NCBI RefSeq assembly: GCF_009755665.1
Contig: NZ_CP046622.1
Coordinates: 2,976,001 to 3,040,000, forward strand
DNA: 64,000 bases
Direction: 5' to 3'
From: Variovorax paradoxus
GTDB taxonomy: Bacteria > Pseudomonadota > Gammaproteobacteria > Burkholderiales > Burkholderiaceae_C
Part shown: positions 51,786 through 61,844 of the stretch, piece by piece
Position numbering within the stretch: position 1 is the stretch's first letter
Layout: every line of letters begins with the position of its first letter
Notes under the pieces: model-generated
Databases searched by the model: none
Told to the model about the DNA's origin: nothing
The model's input: the letters and a program-made list of their open reading frames with translations, nothing else
Translations under genes and position numbers: made by a program

Positions 51786-52481
51786 GTGTCTCACCGCAAC
51801 GAAGCCACTGCCGCCCTGAAGGCGCTGAGCGTCGCCACCGACGCCTGCCGCGAGTGCCCGCTGGGAGAGCCCGCGACGCAGTCGGTCTTTGGCGAAGGCC
51901 CGGTCGGCGCCGTGTTGATGGTGGTGGGCGAGCAGCCGGGCGACAAGGAAGACCTGGTGGGCCGCCCCTTCGTGGGCCCTGCCGGCAAGCTGTTCGACCG
52001 CGCCGTGGCCGAGCTCGGCTGGTCGCGCGAGAAGCTCTACGTGACCAATGCGGTGAAGCATTTCAAATACGAGCTTCGCGGCAAGCGCCGCATCCACAAG
52101 ACGCCGGGTCAGCGCGAGGCCGAAGCCTGCAGGCACTGGCTCGAAAGCGAGATGGAACTGGTGCAGCCGCGCGCCTTCATTGCCTTGGGCGGCACGGCCG
52201 CGCGCTCGCTGCTGGGCCGGCCGGTAGCTGTGATGAAGGAGCGTGGGCAGTGGCATGAAGATGCAGCCGGACGCCGCGTGCTGGTGACGCTGCACCCCTC
52301 CGCCCTTCTGCGCGGCGACCCCGAGCAAAGGGAGGCCGCATGGGAAGCCTGGCTCAAGGACCTGCGAGTCGCCTCGGAACTGATGAAGAAAACGGCTGCG
52401 GCCAAGGCTGCCAAGCGTGCGGCCCCCGCGACCCGACCGGTGCGCGCCCCGCGCAGGGCGCGAACGACAGCCCCTGCCTGA
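51786..52481 (+). CDS. UdgX-type uracil-DNA glycosylase
   Basis: A 231-residue enzyme of the uracil-DNA glycosylase superfamily. Motif 1 is GEQPGDKED (48-56) and the distal motif is LHPSALLR (169-176). The UdgX-specific loop KRRIHK (100-105, His104) is present; in mycobacterial UdgX the equivalent histidine forms a covalent bond with the uracil-excised site. Iron-sulfur cysteines are Cys21, Cys24 and Cys115. The C-terminal ~35 residues are an Ala/Arg/Lys-rich tail that may bind DNA. The GTG start at 51786 has no good ribosome-binding site. It is convergent with the AlkB-like gene. Confidence 0.9.
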   Translation: MSHRNEATAALKALSVATDACRECPLGEPATQSVFGEGPVGAVLMVVGEQPGDKEDLVGRPFVGPAGKLFDRAVAELGWSREKLYVTNAVKHFKYELRGKRRIHKTPGQREAEACRHWLESEMELVQPRAFIALGGTAARSLLGRPVAVMKERGQWHEDAAGRRVLVTLHPSALLRGDPEQREAAWEAWLKDLRVASELMKKTAAAKAAKRAAPATRPVRAPRRARTTAPA

Positions 52482-52499
52482 CCCCGCCTGCGCTCGATG

Positions 52500-53108
52500 T
52501 CATCCGCGCCGCCGCGTGCGCATGGTGATCGAATACCGCAGCGTCTCGGTGGGCGCAATGGCGTGCTGCCATGCCCAGCGCGCTTCGCCGCGCAGCAGGT
52601 AGATGGAGCGCGGCTCCATCAGCAGTTCGAGGCTGGCGGGTGCCGTGGCGCTGGCCGGTGGATAGGGCCGCAGTTGCATCACGGCCTCGCCGAGCAGCGA
52701 AACACCGACGATGTCTTCGAAATCAGGCACGTCGCGGTGCCATCCGAGCGGCGTTCCGGGCCGGTATTCGGCCACCAGCATGTGGGCGAAATCCTCGGGC
52801 GCCATGCCCATCCATTCGGCCACCCTGGCCCGTAGCGGGTGGAAAACCTCCGGCATTGCGGCGCCGGGCTTCAAGCGATGGTTGGCAAAGTCATAGCTGC
52901 CGCCAAAGCTGATGCCGCGGCGGCGCGCGGTGTATTCCTTGTAGCGCATCTCCCGGAGCTCGAAGCCCTGCACGATGCGCAGCAGCTCCTGTTCCTCGGC
53001 GCGCGTGAGAAATTCGTGCTCGTACCGCAGGCCTTCGATCGCCGCCGCCGGCACCTCGCCGAACAGGTCGGGCTCGTCGGCCAGCTGGATGCGCCTAGCG
53101 GACCGCAT
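52500..53108 (-). CDS. AlkB-like 2-oxoglutarate/Fe(II) dioxygenase
   Basis: A 202-residue oxygenase of the AlkB family that may reverse DNA/RNA alkylation. Iron ligands are His124 and Asp126 (WHRD) and His182 (QHAI); Arg191 and Arg197 (RYSITMR) bind 2-oxoglutarate. The N-terminal LFGEVP...IEGLRY resembles ABH2/ABH3-like short forms. GAGGAGG precedes the ATG at 53108, which lies within the last codons of the helicase gene (14-bp overlap), so the two genes form an operon behind the LexA-type box. Confidence 0.9.
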   Translation of the reverse strand: MRSARRIQLADEPDLFGEVPAAAIEGLRYEHEFLTRAEEQELLRIVQGFELREMRYKEYTARRRGISFGGSYDFANHRLKPGAAMPEVFHPLRARVAEWMGMAPEDFAHMLVAEYRPGTPLGWHRDVPDFEDIVGVSLLGEAVMQLRPYPPASATAPASLELLMEPRSIYLLRGEARWAWQHAIAPTETLRYSITMRTRRRG

Positions 53109-55383
53109 CGAAGCCTCCTCGTTCGTCTCTGGAACGCGCCGGGCCGCCCAGCTGCAGTTCCCACCACGGCGGCAACAGCTGCCGGATTTCGGCGCGTGCA
53201 AACCGGTCGTCCAGCAGATGCAGCACGCCCCGGTCCTGTTCGGTGCGAATGACCCGGCCGGCCGCCTGCACCACTTTTTGCAGCCCCGGATAGAGATAGG
53301 TGTACTCGTACCCTTTGCCGAAGCGCGCCTGCATGCGCTCGCGCGTGATCTCGTTCAGGGCGTTGTATTGCGGCAGGCCCAGGCTCGCGACAAAAGCGCC
53401 GATGAGCCGGCTTCCGGGCAGGTCGATGCCTTCGCCGAACGCGCCGCCGAGCACGGCAAAGCCGATGCCCTGCCCGCCCTCCTCGAAGCGAGCCACGAAG
53501 TCGCGCCGCTCGGCCTCGGCCATGCCGCGGGTCTGCGCCCACACCGGCACACCGGGGTGCCTGGCCAGGAAAGCCGCGCAGGCTTTTTCAAGGTAGTCGA
53601 AGCTGCTGAAGAACGCGAGGTAGTTGCCCGGCAGGCGCTCGAACTGCGCACCAATGATTTCGGCCACGCTGCGGAGCGATCCGGCGCGGTCTCGGAACCG
53701 GGTCGACACGTTCGTGGCCACTTCCACCCGGAGCTGGCGGCTGCAAAAAGGCGAAGCCACGTCGAGCAACGCAGTGTCCGGCGGCAGCCCGAGCGCGTCG
53801 CGGTAGAACTCGAAGGGCGACAAGGTGCCTGAAAAGCAGGTGACCGACGCAGCATCGGCAAATCGCGGTTCGAGAAACGGCGCCGGCACCAGGTTGCGGA
53901 TCGCCAGGCTGCGCTGCTGCTGGTCTTGCGCGGGCCCCAGTGTTCGCTCGAAAACCGAATGGTCGTCGAACGATTCGGCCAGCCGGGCGAACTGCAGGGC
54001 ATCGAAGAAGAAGCGCTGCAGCGGGCCCTGCAGGGCCTCGGGCGTGGCGGCGAAATACTCGCCCATGGCCATGTTGGCCGCCTGCAGGGCGCGTGCAAAG
54101 CGCTCGGGCACCTCGTCGACGACGTCATACGGCTCGGCCTGCGATTGCTGCACGGTGTCCCACTCGCGGTAGAGCCGGGCGAGCGGGCCGCGCACCGCGG
54201 CGGGCGCCGCGCGGTGGGCTTCTTCGAGCGCGGGCCCGTCGAGCTGGGCCGTGTACATGCCGCGTGCGCGCTCCAGCAGGTTGTGCGCCTCGTCGACCAG
54301 CACGGCCGCGCGCCACTCGGCGTCTTTCATGGTGGCAAAGAGAAAGGCGCTGCCATCGAAGTAGTAGTTGTAGTCGCCCACGATCACGTCGCACCAGTGC
54401 GCCATTTCCTGCGCGAGGAAATAGGGGCACACCGTGTGCGCGAGCGCAATGTGCCGCAGCGCCTGCCGGTCGAGCCGGCCGGTGCGCGCGGCCTCTTCCC
54501 GCGCGGCGGGCAAGCGGTCGTAGAAGCCCTTGGCGAGCGGACATGAGTCGCCGTTGCAGGCCCGGTCAGGGTATTCGCACACCTTCTCGCGCGCGGTGAG
54601 TTCGAGCACGCGCACCTGCGCGCTGTCTTTGCCGAGCAAACGCAATGCATCCAGCGCCACGGCGCGGCCGGAGGTCTTGGCAGTGAGAAAGAAGATCTTG
54701 TCGATCTTTTGTGCGGCCCGGGCCTTGAGGAGCGGAAAGATGGTTGCCAGCGTCTTGCCAATGCCGGTGGGCGCCTGCGCCATCAGGCAACGACCGTTCA
54801 CGCCGGCGCGGTACACGGCCTCGGCCAGTTCCCGCTGGCCGGCACGGAACGCACCGTGCGGAAATTCGAGTCGGCCAAGCGCGCCGGTGAGCCCGGCATG
54901 GTGCGCCGCCTCTGCCTCGGCCCACGCGCTGTAGCACGCGCACAGGCGCTCGAAATGCGCCTGCAGAGCGGCCCGTTCGTGCTGCTCTTCCAGCACGGTT
55001 TCGTCGCCGGTGGCGAGGTCGAGGTACACCAGCGCCACGGTCATGCGCTCGTAGCCGTTCATTTCGCACAGCATCCAGCCGTAGGTGCGTGCCTGTGCCC
55101 AATGCAGCGCCCGGTGGTTGCCGCGGATGGCATCGAAGTCGCCTCGGAAGGTCTTGATTTCTTCGACGCGGCGTTCGCGCGGGTCATGCCCGTCGGCGCG
55201 GCCGCGCACCTTGAGTGCGCCCCAGTGCGAAACCAGCGCCACCTCGCTTTGGTAGCCGTCGCCGCGCCGGCCCTGTACCAGCGCATGGCCGGCCATGCCC
55301 TCGAGCGCGCTGGGCGCGGGCACAAAACGCAGGTCGAGGTCGCCCTCCTTGGCGGCGAAGGCACACAGGGCCTTGACGGACAC
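53095..55383 (-). CDS. XPD/DinG-family helicase with PD-(D/E)XK-like N-terminus
   Basis: A 762-residue Fe-S superfamily 2 helicase. Residues ~1-150 contain a nuclease-like patch (Asp64 and EIK 75-77). Walker A is APTGIGKT (204-211), the Fe-S cysteines are 269, 276, 281 and 319, DEAH lies at 364-367, and motif VI is QAAGRVIRT. This layout suits processing of branched or damaged DNA. GTG at 55383 has GGGGAG 6 nt upstream. A GTG at 55446 would give 21 more residues but has no ribosome-binding site and lies nearly on the LexA box. It overlaps the AlkB-like gene by 14 bp. Confidence 0.9.
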   Translation of the reverse strand: MSVKALCAFAAKEGDLDLRFVPAPSALEGMAGHALVQGRRGDGYQSEVALVSHWGALKVRGRADGHDPRERRVEEIKTFRGDFDAIRGNHRALHWAQARTYGWMLCEMNGYERMTVALVYLDLATGDETVLEEQHERAALQAHFERLCACYSAWAEAEAAHHAGLTGALGRLEFPHGAFRAGQRELAEAVYRAGVNGRCLMAQAPTGIGKTLATIFPLLKARAAQKIDKIFFLTAKTSGRAVALDALRLLGKDSAQVRVLELTAREKVCEYPDRACNGDSCPLAKGFYDRLPAAREEAARTGRLDRQALRHIALAHTVCPYFLAQEMAHWCDVIVGDYNYYFDGSAFLFATMKDAEWRAAVLVDEAHNLLERARGMYTAQLDGPALEEAHRAAPAAVRGPLARLYREWDTVQQSQAEPYDVVDEVPERFARALQAANMAMGEYFAATPEALQGPLQRFFFDALQFARLAESFDDHSVFERTLGPAQDQQQRSLAIRNLVPAPFLEPRFADAASVTCFSGTLSPFEFYRDALGLPPDTALLDVASPFCSRQLRVEVATNVSTRFRDRAGSLRSVAEIIGAQFERLPGNYLAFFSSFDYLEKACAAFLARHPGVPVWAQTRGMAEAERRDFVARFEEGGQGIGFAVLGGAFGEGIDLPGSRLIGAFVASLGLPQYNALNEITRERMQARFGKGYEYTYLYPGLQKVVQAAGRVIRTEQDRGVLHLLDDRFARAEIRQLLPPWWELQLGGPARSRDERGGFDAVR

Positions 55384-55455
55384 CGTGCGCTCCCCGGGCG
55401 GATCGATCACCCCGTTCTGCAGCTTGGTCGAAGGATTCGCGGCCACTTGGATAGA

Positions 55456-55471
55456 CTGTATGAAACAACAG
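55456..55471. promoter_or_regulatory. LexA-type SOS box
   Basis: CTGT-N8-ACAG (CTGTATGAAACAACAG) with flanking A and TA fits the LexA consensus CTGT-N8-ACAG. It stands 73 bp upstream of the helicase GTG, so damage-inducible control of the helicase-AlkB operon is likely. The divergent hybrid-kinase gene starts 125 bp on the other side. Confidence 0.75.
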
Positions 55472-55557
55472 TATAACGGCGGGCGTTTGCTGGCGCACCG
55501 TATCGCCGCACAGGAGCGTCTCGGGGCCTTCTCCGACACAAGCGACCTCGGACTTGG

Positions 55558-55578
55558 GCAAAACTAGAAAAGTTTTGC
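55558..55578. promoter_or_regulatory. Inverted repeat just upstream of the hybrid kinase gene
   Basis: GCAAAACT (55558-55565) and AGTTTTGC (55571-55578) are perfect 8-bp arms around AGAAA, 17 bp before the ATG at 55596. It could be an operator or a leader hairpin affecting translation; there is no known motif. Confidence 0.45.
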
Positions 55579-55595
55579 TTACAAATCTTGCCCGA

Positions 55596-58500
55596 ATGAA
55601 AACTCCGACCGCGATCGACCCCGATGATTTCGACCGCCTGCTGAGCCGCAACCTGAAACTGCCGCTGCTGGGTGGCCTCATTGGCGCACTGGTGTTCGTC
55701 GGCCTCATCGTCTTCTTGCTGTCGACCATCGGTGCGGTCGAGCACTCCGACCGCGTCACACGCAGCGCAAGCGAGCTGCAGCGGCGCAGCATCGACATGG
55801 AAACCGGCCTGCGCGGCTTTCTCATTACCGGAGACGAGAGCTTTCTGGAGCCGTACCAAAGCGCCCTGCCCCGGTTCAAGGGCGAAATCGACGCGCTCGG
55901 CAAGCTGGTTTCGGACAACCGGCAGCAGCTGGAGCGGCTCGAGCGCATTGCCTCGCTCCAGCAGGAATGGAATGAATATGCACGCGGCCTCATTGCAGCG
56001 CGCAAGGGTGGCTCCGAGTACCAGCAGGCGGTGCGGCAAGGCCGCGGCAAGCAGCTGAGCGATGCCATGCGGGCGGAGTTCGCCGGCTTCATCGACACCG
56101 AACAGGGCCTGCGTTTTCAGCGCAGCGAGCAGGCCAACCGCACCAGCTGGCTCGTGGTGGGCACGTTCCTGCTGTTCACGCTGCTCTTCACCGGCCTGGT
56201 GGCGTACTTCGGCCGGCGCCAGCTGGTGCGGCTTTCAAACAGCTATGACGTGGTGCTGCAAGAGCAGGCCGCGGACGCCGAACGGCTCGCGCAGCAGGCG
56301 TGGCTGCGCGGTGCACAGACCGAGCTGGTGGGCAAACTGGTGGGCGAACTGAGCGCCAACGACCTTGGCCGCAAGGTCCTGGCCTTTTGCTCGCGGCACC
56401 TGGGCAGCGCGGTGGGTGCGCTGTATGTTCGCGAGCGGGACGGCACGCTGCGCCGGGCGGCGAGCTACGGCTTCTCGATGGAGGCCGAGGCTTCGCCGCA
56501 GGTTTTTTCGCCGACCCAGAGCCTGCTCGGCCACGCTGCGGCGGAACGGCGCCGCTTGCTCATCGAGCCGATCCAGGCCGACTACCTCAAGGTCAATTCG
56601 GGCCTGGGCGATATGGCGCCTTCGGCCGTACTGCTGATACCCGTGTCGAGCAACGGCGTGGTGAACGGCGTGGTCGAGCTCGGCCTTCCGGCCGCTCCCG
56701 ATTCGCGCGCCAACGAACTGCTCGACCTGGTGGGCGAAGACATCGGCGATTCACTGGCCGCGGCCCGCTACCGCGAGCAGCTGCAGGACGCGCTGGCCGA
56801 AACGCAGCAGCTCAACGAAGAGCTGCAGGTGCAGCAGGAAGAACTGCGCACCGCCAACGAGGAGCTCGAGGAACAGTCGCGCGCGCTGCGGGCATCTCAG
56901 GCCATGCTGGAGAACCAGCAGGCCGAGCTGGAGCAGACCAACAGCCAGCTTTCGGAGCGCACCGAGGCGCTGGACCAGCGCAACGCCGCCCTGCGCCGCG
57001 TGCAGCGCGACCTGGAAGACCGCGCCGACGAATTGCAGCGGGCGAGCCGCTACAAATCGGAGTTTCTGGCGAACATGTCGCACGAACTGCGCACGCCGCT
57101 CAACAGTGCGCTCATCCTGGCCAAGCTGCTCGGCGACAACCCGCAAGGCAACCTGAGCCCCGAGCAGGTGAAGTTCGCCGAGTCGATCTATTCGTCTGGC
57201 AACGACCTGCTGACGCTCATCAACGACATCCTCGACATCTCCAAGGTCGAGGCGGGCAAGCTGGAGATCGTGGTCGAGAACGTCGCGCTCGACAAACTCG
57301 CGCAAAGCCTGGAAAGCACCTTCAAGCCGCTGGCCTCCGAAAAGCGGTTGGCCTTCCGGCAGGAGATGCGCCCAGGCACGCCGCCCCTGCTGGTGACCGA
57401 CCGGCACCGGGTCGAACAGATTTTGAAGAACCTGCTCTCCAATGCGGTCAAGTTCACCGACAGCGGGGAGGTGGCGCTGGTGGTTTCCGCCGCGCCGGAC
57501 GGCGGTGCGGTCTTCGCGGTTTCCGATTCGGGCATCGGCATTGCACCCGATCAGCAAGCGCTGATTTTCGAAGCCTTCCACCAGGCCGACGGCACCACCA
57601 GCCGCCGCTATGGCGGCACGGGCCTGGGCCTTTCAATTTCGCGCGACCTCACGCGGCTGCTGGGCGGCACGCTCGCGGTACAAAGCCAGCCCGGCCAGGG
57701 CAGCACCTTCACGCTGCAATTGCCGGCCGTGGCGCCGCAAGGCCTGGAAGCGCCGGCTCCAGCCCCGGTTCCGGCCACACCGGCTGCGGCGCAGGCCCCG
57801 TCTTCGACCATGCTCACCTCTTTCACCGGGCATGCGCTGCCGGCGCCCGCGGGCGCCGTGCCGCCGCCGCTTTTTGCCGACGACCGCGAGCTGCCGCGCG
57901 ACCAGGTGCGCCGGGTACTCGTGATCGAGGACGAGCCGCAGTTCGCGCACATCCTCTACGACCTGGCGCACGAGCTCGGCTACCGCTGCCTGGTGGCGCA
58001 TGGCGCCGCGGACGGTTTCGAGCTGGCCCAGCAATTTGTGCCCGACGCGATCCTGCTCGACATGCGCCTGCCCGACAGCACCGGGCTGGACGTGCTGCAG
58101 CGCCTGAAGGATTCGCCGAAGACGCGCCACATTCCGATTCATGTGGTGTCTGCCGCCGACAATGCGCAGGCCGCCGCGCTGCACATGGGCGCCATCGGCT
58201 ACGCACAGAAGCCGGCCACCCGCGCCGAACTGATGCAGGTGTTCACCCGCCTCGAAGAAAAGCTCACGCAGAAGGTCAAGACCGTGCTGCTGGTCGAAGA
58301 CGACGCGCTGCAGCGCGAGAGCGTGATCCGGCTCATCGGGGACGAAGACATCGAGATCATTGCCGTGGGCTCCGGCGAAGAAGCGCTCGAGCTTCTGCGC
58401 AAGCGCGTGTTCGACTGCATGATCACCGACCTGCACCTGCCCGACATGCAGGGCAGCGAGCTGCTCAAGCAGATGGCAGCCGAGGAAATCGTCTCGTTCC

Positions 58501-59093
58501 CGCCCGTGATCGTCTACACCGGCCGCAACCTCACGCGCGACGAAGAGGCCGAGCTGCAACGGTACTCGCGCTCGATCATCATCAAGGGCGCCCGGTCGCC
58601 GGAGCGGCTGCTCGACGAGGTGACGCTGTTCCTGCACAAGGTGGAAGCCGAGCTCTCCAGCGAACGCCAGGGCATGCTCAAGGCCGTGCGCGGGCGCGAC
58701 CGCATCTTCGAGGGGCGCACCATCCTGCTGGTGGACGACGACGTGCGCAACATCTTCGCGCTGACGAGCGCGCTGGAGCAGCGCGGCGCCGCGGTCGAGA
58801 TCGGCCGCAACGGCCGCGAGGCGCTCGAAAAACTCGCCCAGGTGCGCGAGATCGACCTGGTGCTCATGGACGTGATGATGCCGGAGATGGACGGCCTGGA
58901 GGCCACGCGACGCCTGCGCGCCAACCCGAGTTTCGACAAGCTGCCCGTGATTGCGATTACCGCCAAGGCCATGAAGGACGATCGCGAGCAGTGCCTGGCC
59001 GCCGGCGCCAGCGACTACCTGGCCAAGCCTGTGGATTTGGAGCGCCTGTTCTCGCTCTTGCGCGTGTGGTTGCCGAAAATGGAGCGGCTGTGA
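55596..59093 (+). CDS. CHASE3-GAF hybrid histidine kinase with three receiver domains
   Basis: A 1165-residue membrane sensor. TM1 is at ~22-46, a periplasmic CHASE3 domain at ~47-183 ([16 protein letters not shown]), TM2 at ~184-206, GAF at ~240-390, a long coiled coil at ~391-485, HisKA with His496 (SHELRTP), and HATPase at ~600-712. Three receivers follow at ~773-885 (Asp822), 896-1015 (Asp945) and 1042-1160 (Asp1092). The Ala/Pro-rich linker at 717-760 separates the kinase from receivers. The stop overlaps the cheR start (GTGA). The layout fits a phosphorelay hub with CheR/CheB-like outputs. Confidence 0.93.
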   Translation: MKTPTAIDPDDFDRLLSRNLKLPLLGGLIGALVFVGLIVFLLSTIGAVEHSDRVTRSASELQRRSIDMETGLRGFLITGDESFLEPYQSALPRFKGEIDALGKLVSDNRQQLERLERIASLQQEWNEYARGLIAARKGGSEYQQAVRQGRGKQLSDAMRAEFAGFIDTEQGLRFQRSEQANRTSWLVVGTFLLFTLLFTGLVAYFGRRQLVRLSNSYDVVLQEQAADAERLAQQAWLRGAQTELVGKLVGELSANDLGRKVLAFCSRHLGSAVGALYVRERDGTLRRAASYGFSMEAEASPQVFSPTQSLLGHAAAERRRLLIEPIQADYLKVNSGLGDMAPSAVLLIPVSSNGVVNGVVELGLPAAPDSRANELLDLVGEDIGDSLAAARYREQLQDALAETQQLNEELQVQQEELRTANEELEEQSRALRASQAMLENQQAELEQTNSQLSERTEALDQRNAALRRVQRDLEDRADELQRASRYKSEFLANMSHELRTPLNSALILAKLLGDNPQGNLSPEQVKFAESIYSSGNDLLTLINDILDISKVEAGKLEIVVENVALDKLAQSLESTFKPLASEKRLAFRQEMRPGTPPLLVTDRHRVEQILKNLLSNAVKFTDSGEVALVVSAAPDGGAVFAVSDSGIGIAPDQQALIFEAFHQADGTTSRRYGGTGLGLSISRDLTRLLGGTLAVQSQPGQGSTFTLQLPAVAPQGLEAPAPAPVPATPAAAQAPSSTMLTSFTGHALPAPAGAVPPPLFADDRELPRDQVRRVLVIEDEPQFAHILYDLAHELGYRCLVAHGAADGFELAQQFVPDAILLDMRLPDSTGLDVLQRLKDSPKTRHIPIHVVSAADNAQAAALHMGAIGYAQKPATRAELMQVFTRLEEKLTQKVKTVLLVEDDALQRESVIRLIGDEDIEIIAVGSGEEALELLRKRVFDCMITDLHLPDMQGSELLKQMAAEEIVSFPPVIVYTGRNLTRDEEAELQRYSRSIIIKGARSPERLLDEVTLFLHKVEAELSSERQGMLKAVRGRDRIFEGRTILLVDDDVRNIFALTSALEQRGAAVEIGRNGREALEKLAQVREIDLVLMDVMMPEMDGLEATRRLRANPSFDKLPVIAITAKAMKDDREQCLAAGASDYLAKPVDLERLFSLLRVWLPKMERL

Positions 59094-59956
59094 CCTCCTC
59101 CGCCGCGCCTTCGCCGCCGCCGTCCTCCCTGCCCTCCCCGTTGAGCAACACGGAGATCGAGCTGCGGCTGCTGATGGAAGCCATCTACCTCAAGTACAGC
59201 TACGACTTTCGCAACTACACCGTGGCGTCGCAAAAGCGGCGCGTGCTGCATGCGCTGGCACAGCTCGGGCTTCCGAGCATTTCGGCGCTGCAGGAAAAAG
59301 TGCTGCGCGACCCGGCACTGTTCGGCCGGCTGCTGCAGTACCTCACGATTCCCGTGAGCGAGATGTTCCGCGATCCGGCCTACTTTCTGGCGCTGCGCCA
59401 GCATGTGGTGCCCATCCTGCACACCTACCCCTCCGTGAAGGTATGGGTGGCGGGCTGCAGCACGGGCGAAGAGGTGTTTTCGCTCGCCATCCTGCTGCGC
59501 GAAGAAGGCCTGCTCTCGCGCACGCAGATCTATGCGACGGACATCAACCCGGCTTCGCTCGAAAAGGCGCGGCAAGGCATCTTTCCGATCGAGGCGGTTC
59601 GCGGGTACACGGCCAATTACCAGCGCGCGGGCGGACGGAGTTCTTTCTCCGACTACTACACGGCCGCCTACGAGGCCGCCCGCTTCGACCCTTCGCTGTG
59701 CGCCGACGTCATCTTTGCCGACCACAGCCTGGCAACGGACAGCGTGTTTGCCGAAACGCAGCTGGTGTCTTGCCGCAATGTGCTCATCTATTTCAACCGC
59801 GAGCTGCAAGATCGCGCGCTGGGCCTCTTTCATGAGTCGCTCTGCCACCGCGGCTTTCTGGGACTGGGCTCGAAAGAGAGCATCGACTTCTCGAGTTATT
59901 CGCAGCGTTTCGATGCGCATTCGAAGCCGGAGCGCATCTACCGCAAGGCCACATGA
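59090..59956 (+). CDS. CheR-type methyltransferase, stand-alone
   Basis: A 288-residue SAM-dependent protein-glutamate methyltransferase. The N-terminal helix domain ([19 protein letters not shown]) is followed by the SAM fold with [16 protein letters not shown] (SAM loop) and [13 protein letters not shown], then [12 protein letters not shown] at 59090 overlaps the kinase stop as GTGA. No chemoreceptor or CheA is adjacent, so the target is probably the hybrid kinase or another non-chemotaxis protein. Confidence 0.92.
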   Translation: MTSSAAPSPPPSSLPSPLSNTEIELRLLMEAIYLKYSYDFRNYTVASQKRRVLHALAQLGLPSISALQEKVLRDPALFGRLLQYLTIPVSEMFRDPAYFLALRQHVVPILHTYPSVKVWVAGCSTGEEVFSLAILLREEGLLSRTQIYATDINPASLEKARQGIFPIEAVRGYTANYQRAGGRSSFSDYYTAAYEAARFDPSLCADVIFADHSLATDSVFAETQLVSCRNVLIYFNRELQDRALGLFHESLCHRGFLGLGSKESIDFSSYSQRFDAHSKPERIYRKAT

Positions 59957-60558
59957 AGCTGACCGCACCCCAAACCCCGGGCCGGCGCGTCGAGGCCGTG
60001 GTGCTCGGCGCATCCGCCGGCGGCATCGAGGCGTTGTTCACGCTGCTGAATGGGCTCCCGGCATTGTGGAGCTTGCCTGTCGTGATCGTGCTGCACGTGC
60101 CCGAAAACCACGAAAGCCACTTGGCCGAGATCTTTTCCGATCGCCTGCACCTGCCCGTGCACGAGGCTGCGGACAAGATGCCGCTTGCGTCTGGGCATGT
60201 GTACTTCGCACCGCCGGGCTATCACCTGTCGATCGAGCGCGACCGGCGGTTTTCACTCAGCTGCGAGCCGCCAGTGCACTTCTCGCGCCCCTCCATCGAC
60301 GTGCTGATGGCCTCCGCCGCCGACGCGTACGGCCCCGCTCTCGCCGGCATGCTGCTGACCGGCGCGAACGAGGACGGCGCCGAAGGACTCCGACGCATCC
60401 AGCAAGCCGGTGGTATTACAGCCGTTCAGGACCCCAACGAAGCCCAGATTTCCGTCATGCCCCAAGCGGCCATTGCCTTGCATTCCCCCGATCATGTGCT
60501 GCCCCTGCGCGAGCTTCGCGCATTGCTCTTGCAACTGGAGTCCACCCATGCCCATTGA
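59953..60558 (+). CDS. CheB-type methylesterase without receiver domain
   Basis: A 201-residue protein comprising only the CheB esterase domain. The triad is Ser21 (GASAGG), His48 (VLHVPENH) and Asp141 (GANEDGAEG). The usual N-terminal receiver is absent, so activity must be regulated by a partner. It overlaps cheR by 4 bp (ATGA) and the next kinase gene by 11 bp. Confidence 0.92.
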   Translation: MKLTAPQTPGRRVEAVVLGASAGGIEALFTLLNGLPALWSLPVVIVLHVPENHESHLAEIFSDRLHLPVHEAADKMPLASGHVYFAPPGYHLSIERDRRFSLSCEPPVHFSRPSIDVLMASAADAYGPALAGMLLTGANEDGAEGLRRIQQAGGITAVQDPNEAQISVMPQAAIALHSPDHVLPLRELRALLLQLESTHAH

Positions 60559-61768
60559 CGTCCAAAGCAAGCTGCTGATCGTCGATGACCTGCCCGAAAA
60601 CCTTCTTGCGCTCGAAGCCCTGATTCGCGGCCCGGGGCGCGCGGTGTTCCGCGCGACTTCGGCCGAAGAAGCGCTTGCGCTGCTGCTCGACCACGAGTTT
60701 GCGCTCGCGATTCTTGACGTTCAGATGCCGGGCATGAACGGCTTCGAACTGGCCGAGCTCATGCGCGGCACCGAGCGCACCCGGCACATTCCCATCATCT
60801 TCGTGAGCGCGGCGGGCCGCGAACTCAACTATGCATTCCAGGGCTACGAGAGCGGCGCGGTCGACTTCTTGCACAAGCCACTCGATCCGCATGCGGTCAC
60901 GAGCAAGGTCAACGTGTTCGTCGACCTGCACCGCCACCGCAAGGCGCTCGGCCAGGAGATGGAAAAGCTAGCGGCCGCCAACCACAAGCAGGAAGAACTG
61001 GTGCAGCAGCTGCGGCATACGCAGCGCGAACTCGAACGCGCGGTGCAAATGCGCGACGACTTCATGTCGATGGTTTCGCACGAGCTGCGCACGCCGCTCA
61101 ACACTCTTTACCTCGAAACCCAACTGCGGCAGCTTCATGTGGCCAAGGGCAACCTGGAGTCCTTTGCCGCGGACCGGCTGCCCTCGATGATCGAACGCGA
61201 CCAGCGGCAGATTCGCAACATGGTGCGGCTGATCGACGACATGCTCGACGTGACGCGCATGCGGCGCGACGCGCTGTCCATACAGCCCAAGCCGGTGGAC
61301 CTGGCCGCCCTTGCACGGACCGTGGTGGAGGGCCTGCGCCAGCAGGCGGAGGCCGCGGGCTCGAAGATCGCGCTCGAAGCGCCGCGCGAGCTTCGGGGCG
61401 TGTGGGACGAGTTCCGCATCGAACAGGTGCTGACCAACCTGCTGACCAACGCACTGCGCTACGGCCGCGGCAAGCCCGTCGAGATGGTGCTCGCCCAGGT
61501 TGGCGGCACCGCGCGCATCACCGTGCGCGACCAAGGCATCGGCATTGCACCCGAAGACCAGGAACGCATCTTCGAGCAGTTCGAGCGCACGGACGACAGC
61601 CGCAAGCATGCGTCGGGATTGGGCCTGGGCCTCTACATCACGCGCAAGATCGTGTGCCTGCACAACGGCTGCATCGAGGTGGAGAGCACGCCGGGCGAAG
61701 GGGCGCTGTTCCGGGTCGAACTGCCGCTGGAGGCCGTTGCCAGGACAGTGGCGCAAGCGGAGGCGTAG
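60548..61768 (+). CDS. Receiver-histidine kinase protein
   Basis: A 406-residue soluble protein. The receiver domain occupies residues 6-125 (Asp57, LDVQMPGMNG), a coiled linker 130-170, HisKA 170-240 (His178 in SHELRTP), and HATPase 285-395 (LTNLLTNALRYG, DQGIGI, GLGLGLY). Such receiver-first kinases take phosphate from a hybrid kinase, here probably the CHASE3 protein. ATG 60548 lies inside the cheB 3' end. Confidence 0.92.
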   Translation: MPIDVQSKLLIVDDLPENLLALEALIRGPGRAVFRATSAEEALALLLDHEFALAILDVQMPGMNGFELAELMRGTERTRHIPIIFVSAAGRELNYAFQGYESGAVDFLHKPLDPHAVTSKVNVFVDLHRHRKALGQEMEKLAAANHKQEELVQQLRHTQRELERAVQMRDDFMSMVSHELRTPLNTLYLETQLRQLHVAKGNLESFAADRLPSMIERDQRQIRNMVRLIDDMLDVTRMRRDALSIQPKPVDLAALARTVVEGLRQQAEAAGSKIALEAPRELRGVWDEFRIEQVLTNLLTNALRYGRGKPVEMVLAQVGGTARITVRDQGIGIAPEDQERIFEQFERTDDSRKHASGLGLGLYITRKIVCLHNGCIEVESTPGEGALFRVELPLEAVARTVAQAEA

Positions 61769-61844
61769 GCGCCTTCCTACTGCACGCTTTGCGATTGGCC
61801 GGGATACTGCATGGTTCGCCTTAGCTGATTGAAAGCGTGCCACC

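Noticed and set aside
56300..59956. Single long + frame joining a region inside the hybrid kinase to cheR
   Set aside because: Only the part from 59090 has family sequence; the upstream part is an Arg/Ala/Gly shadow of the kinase frame.
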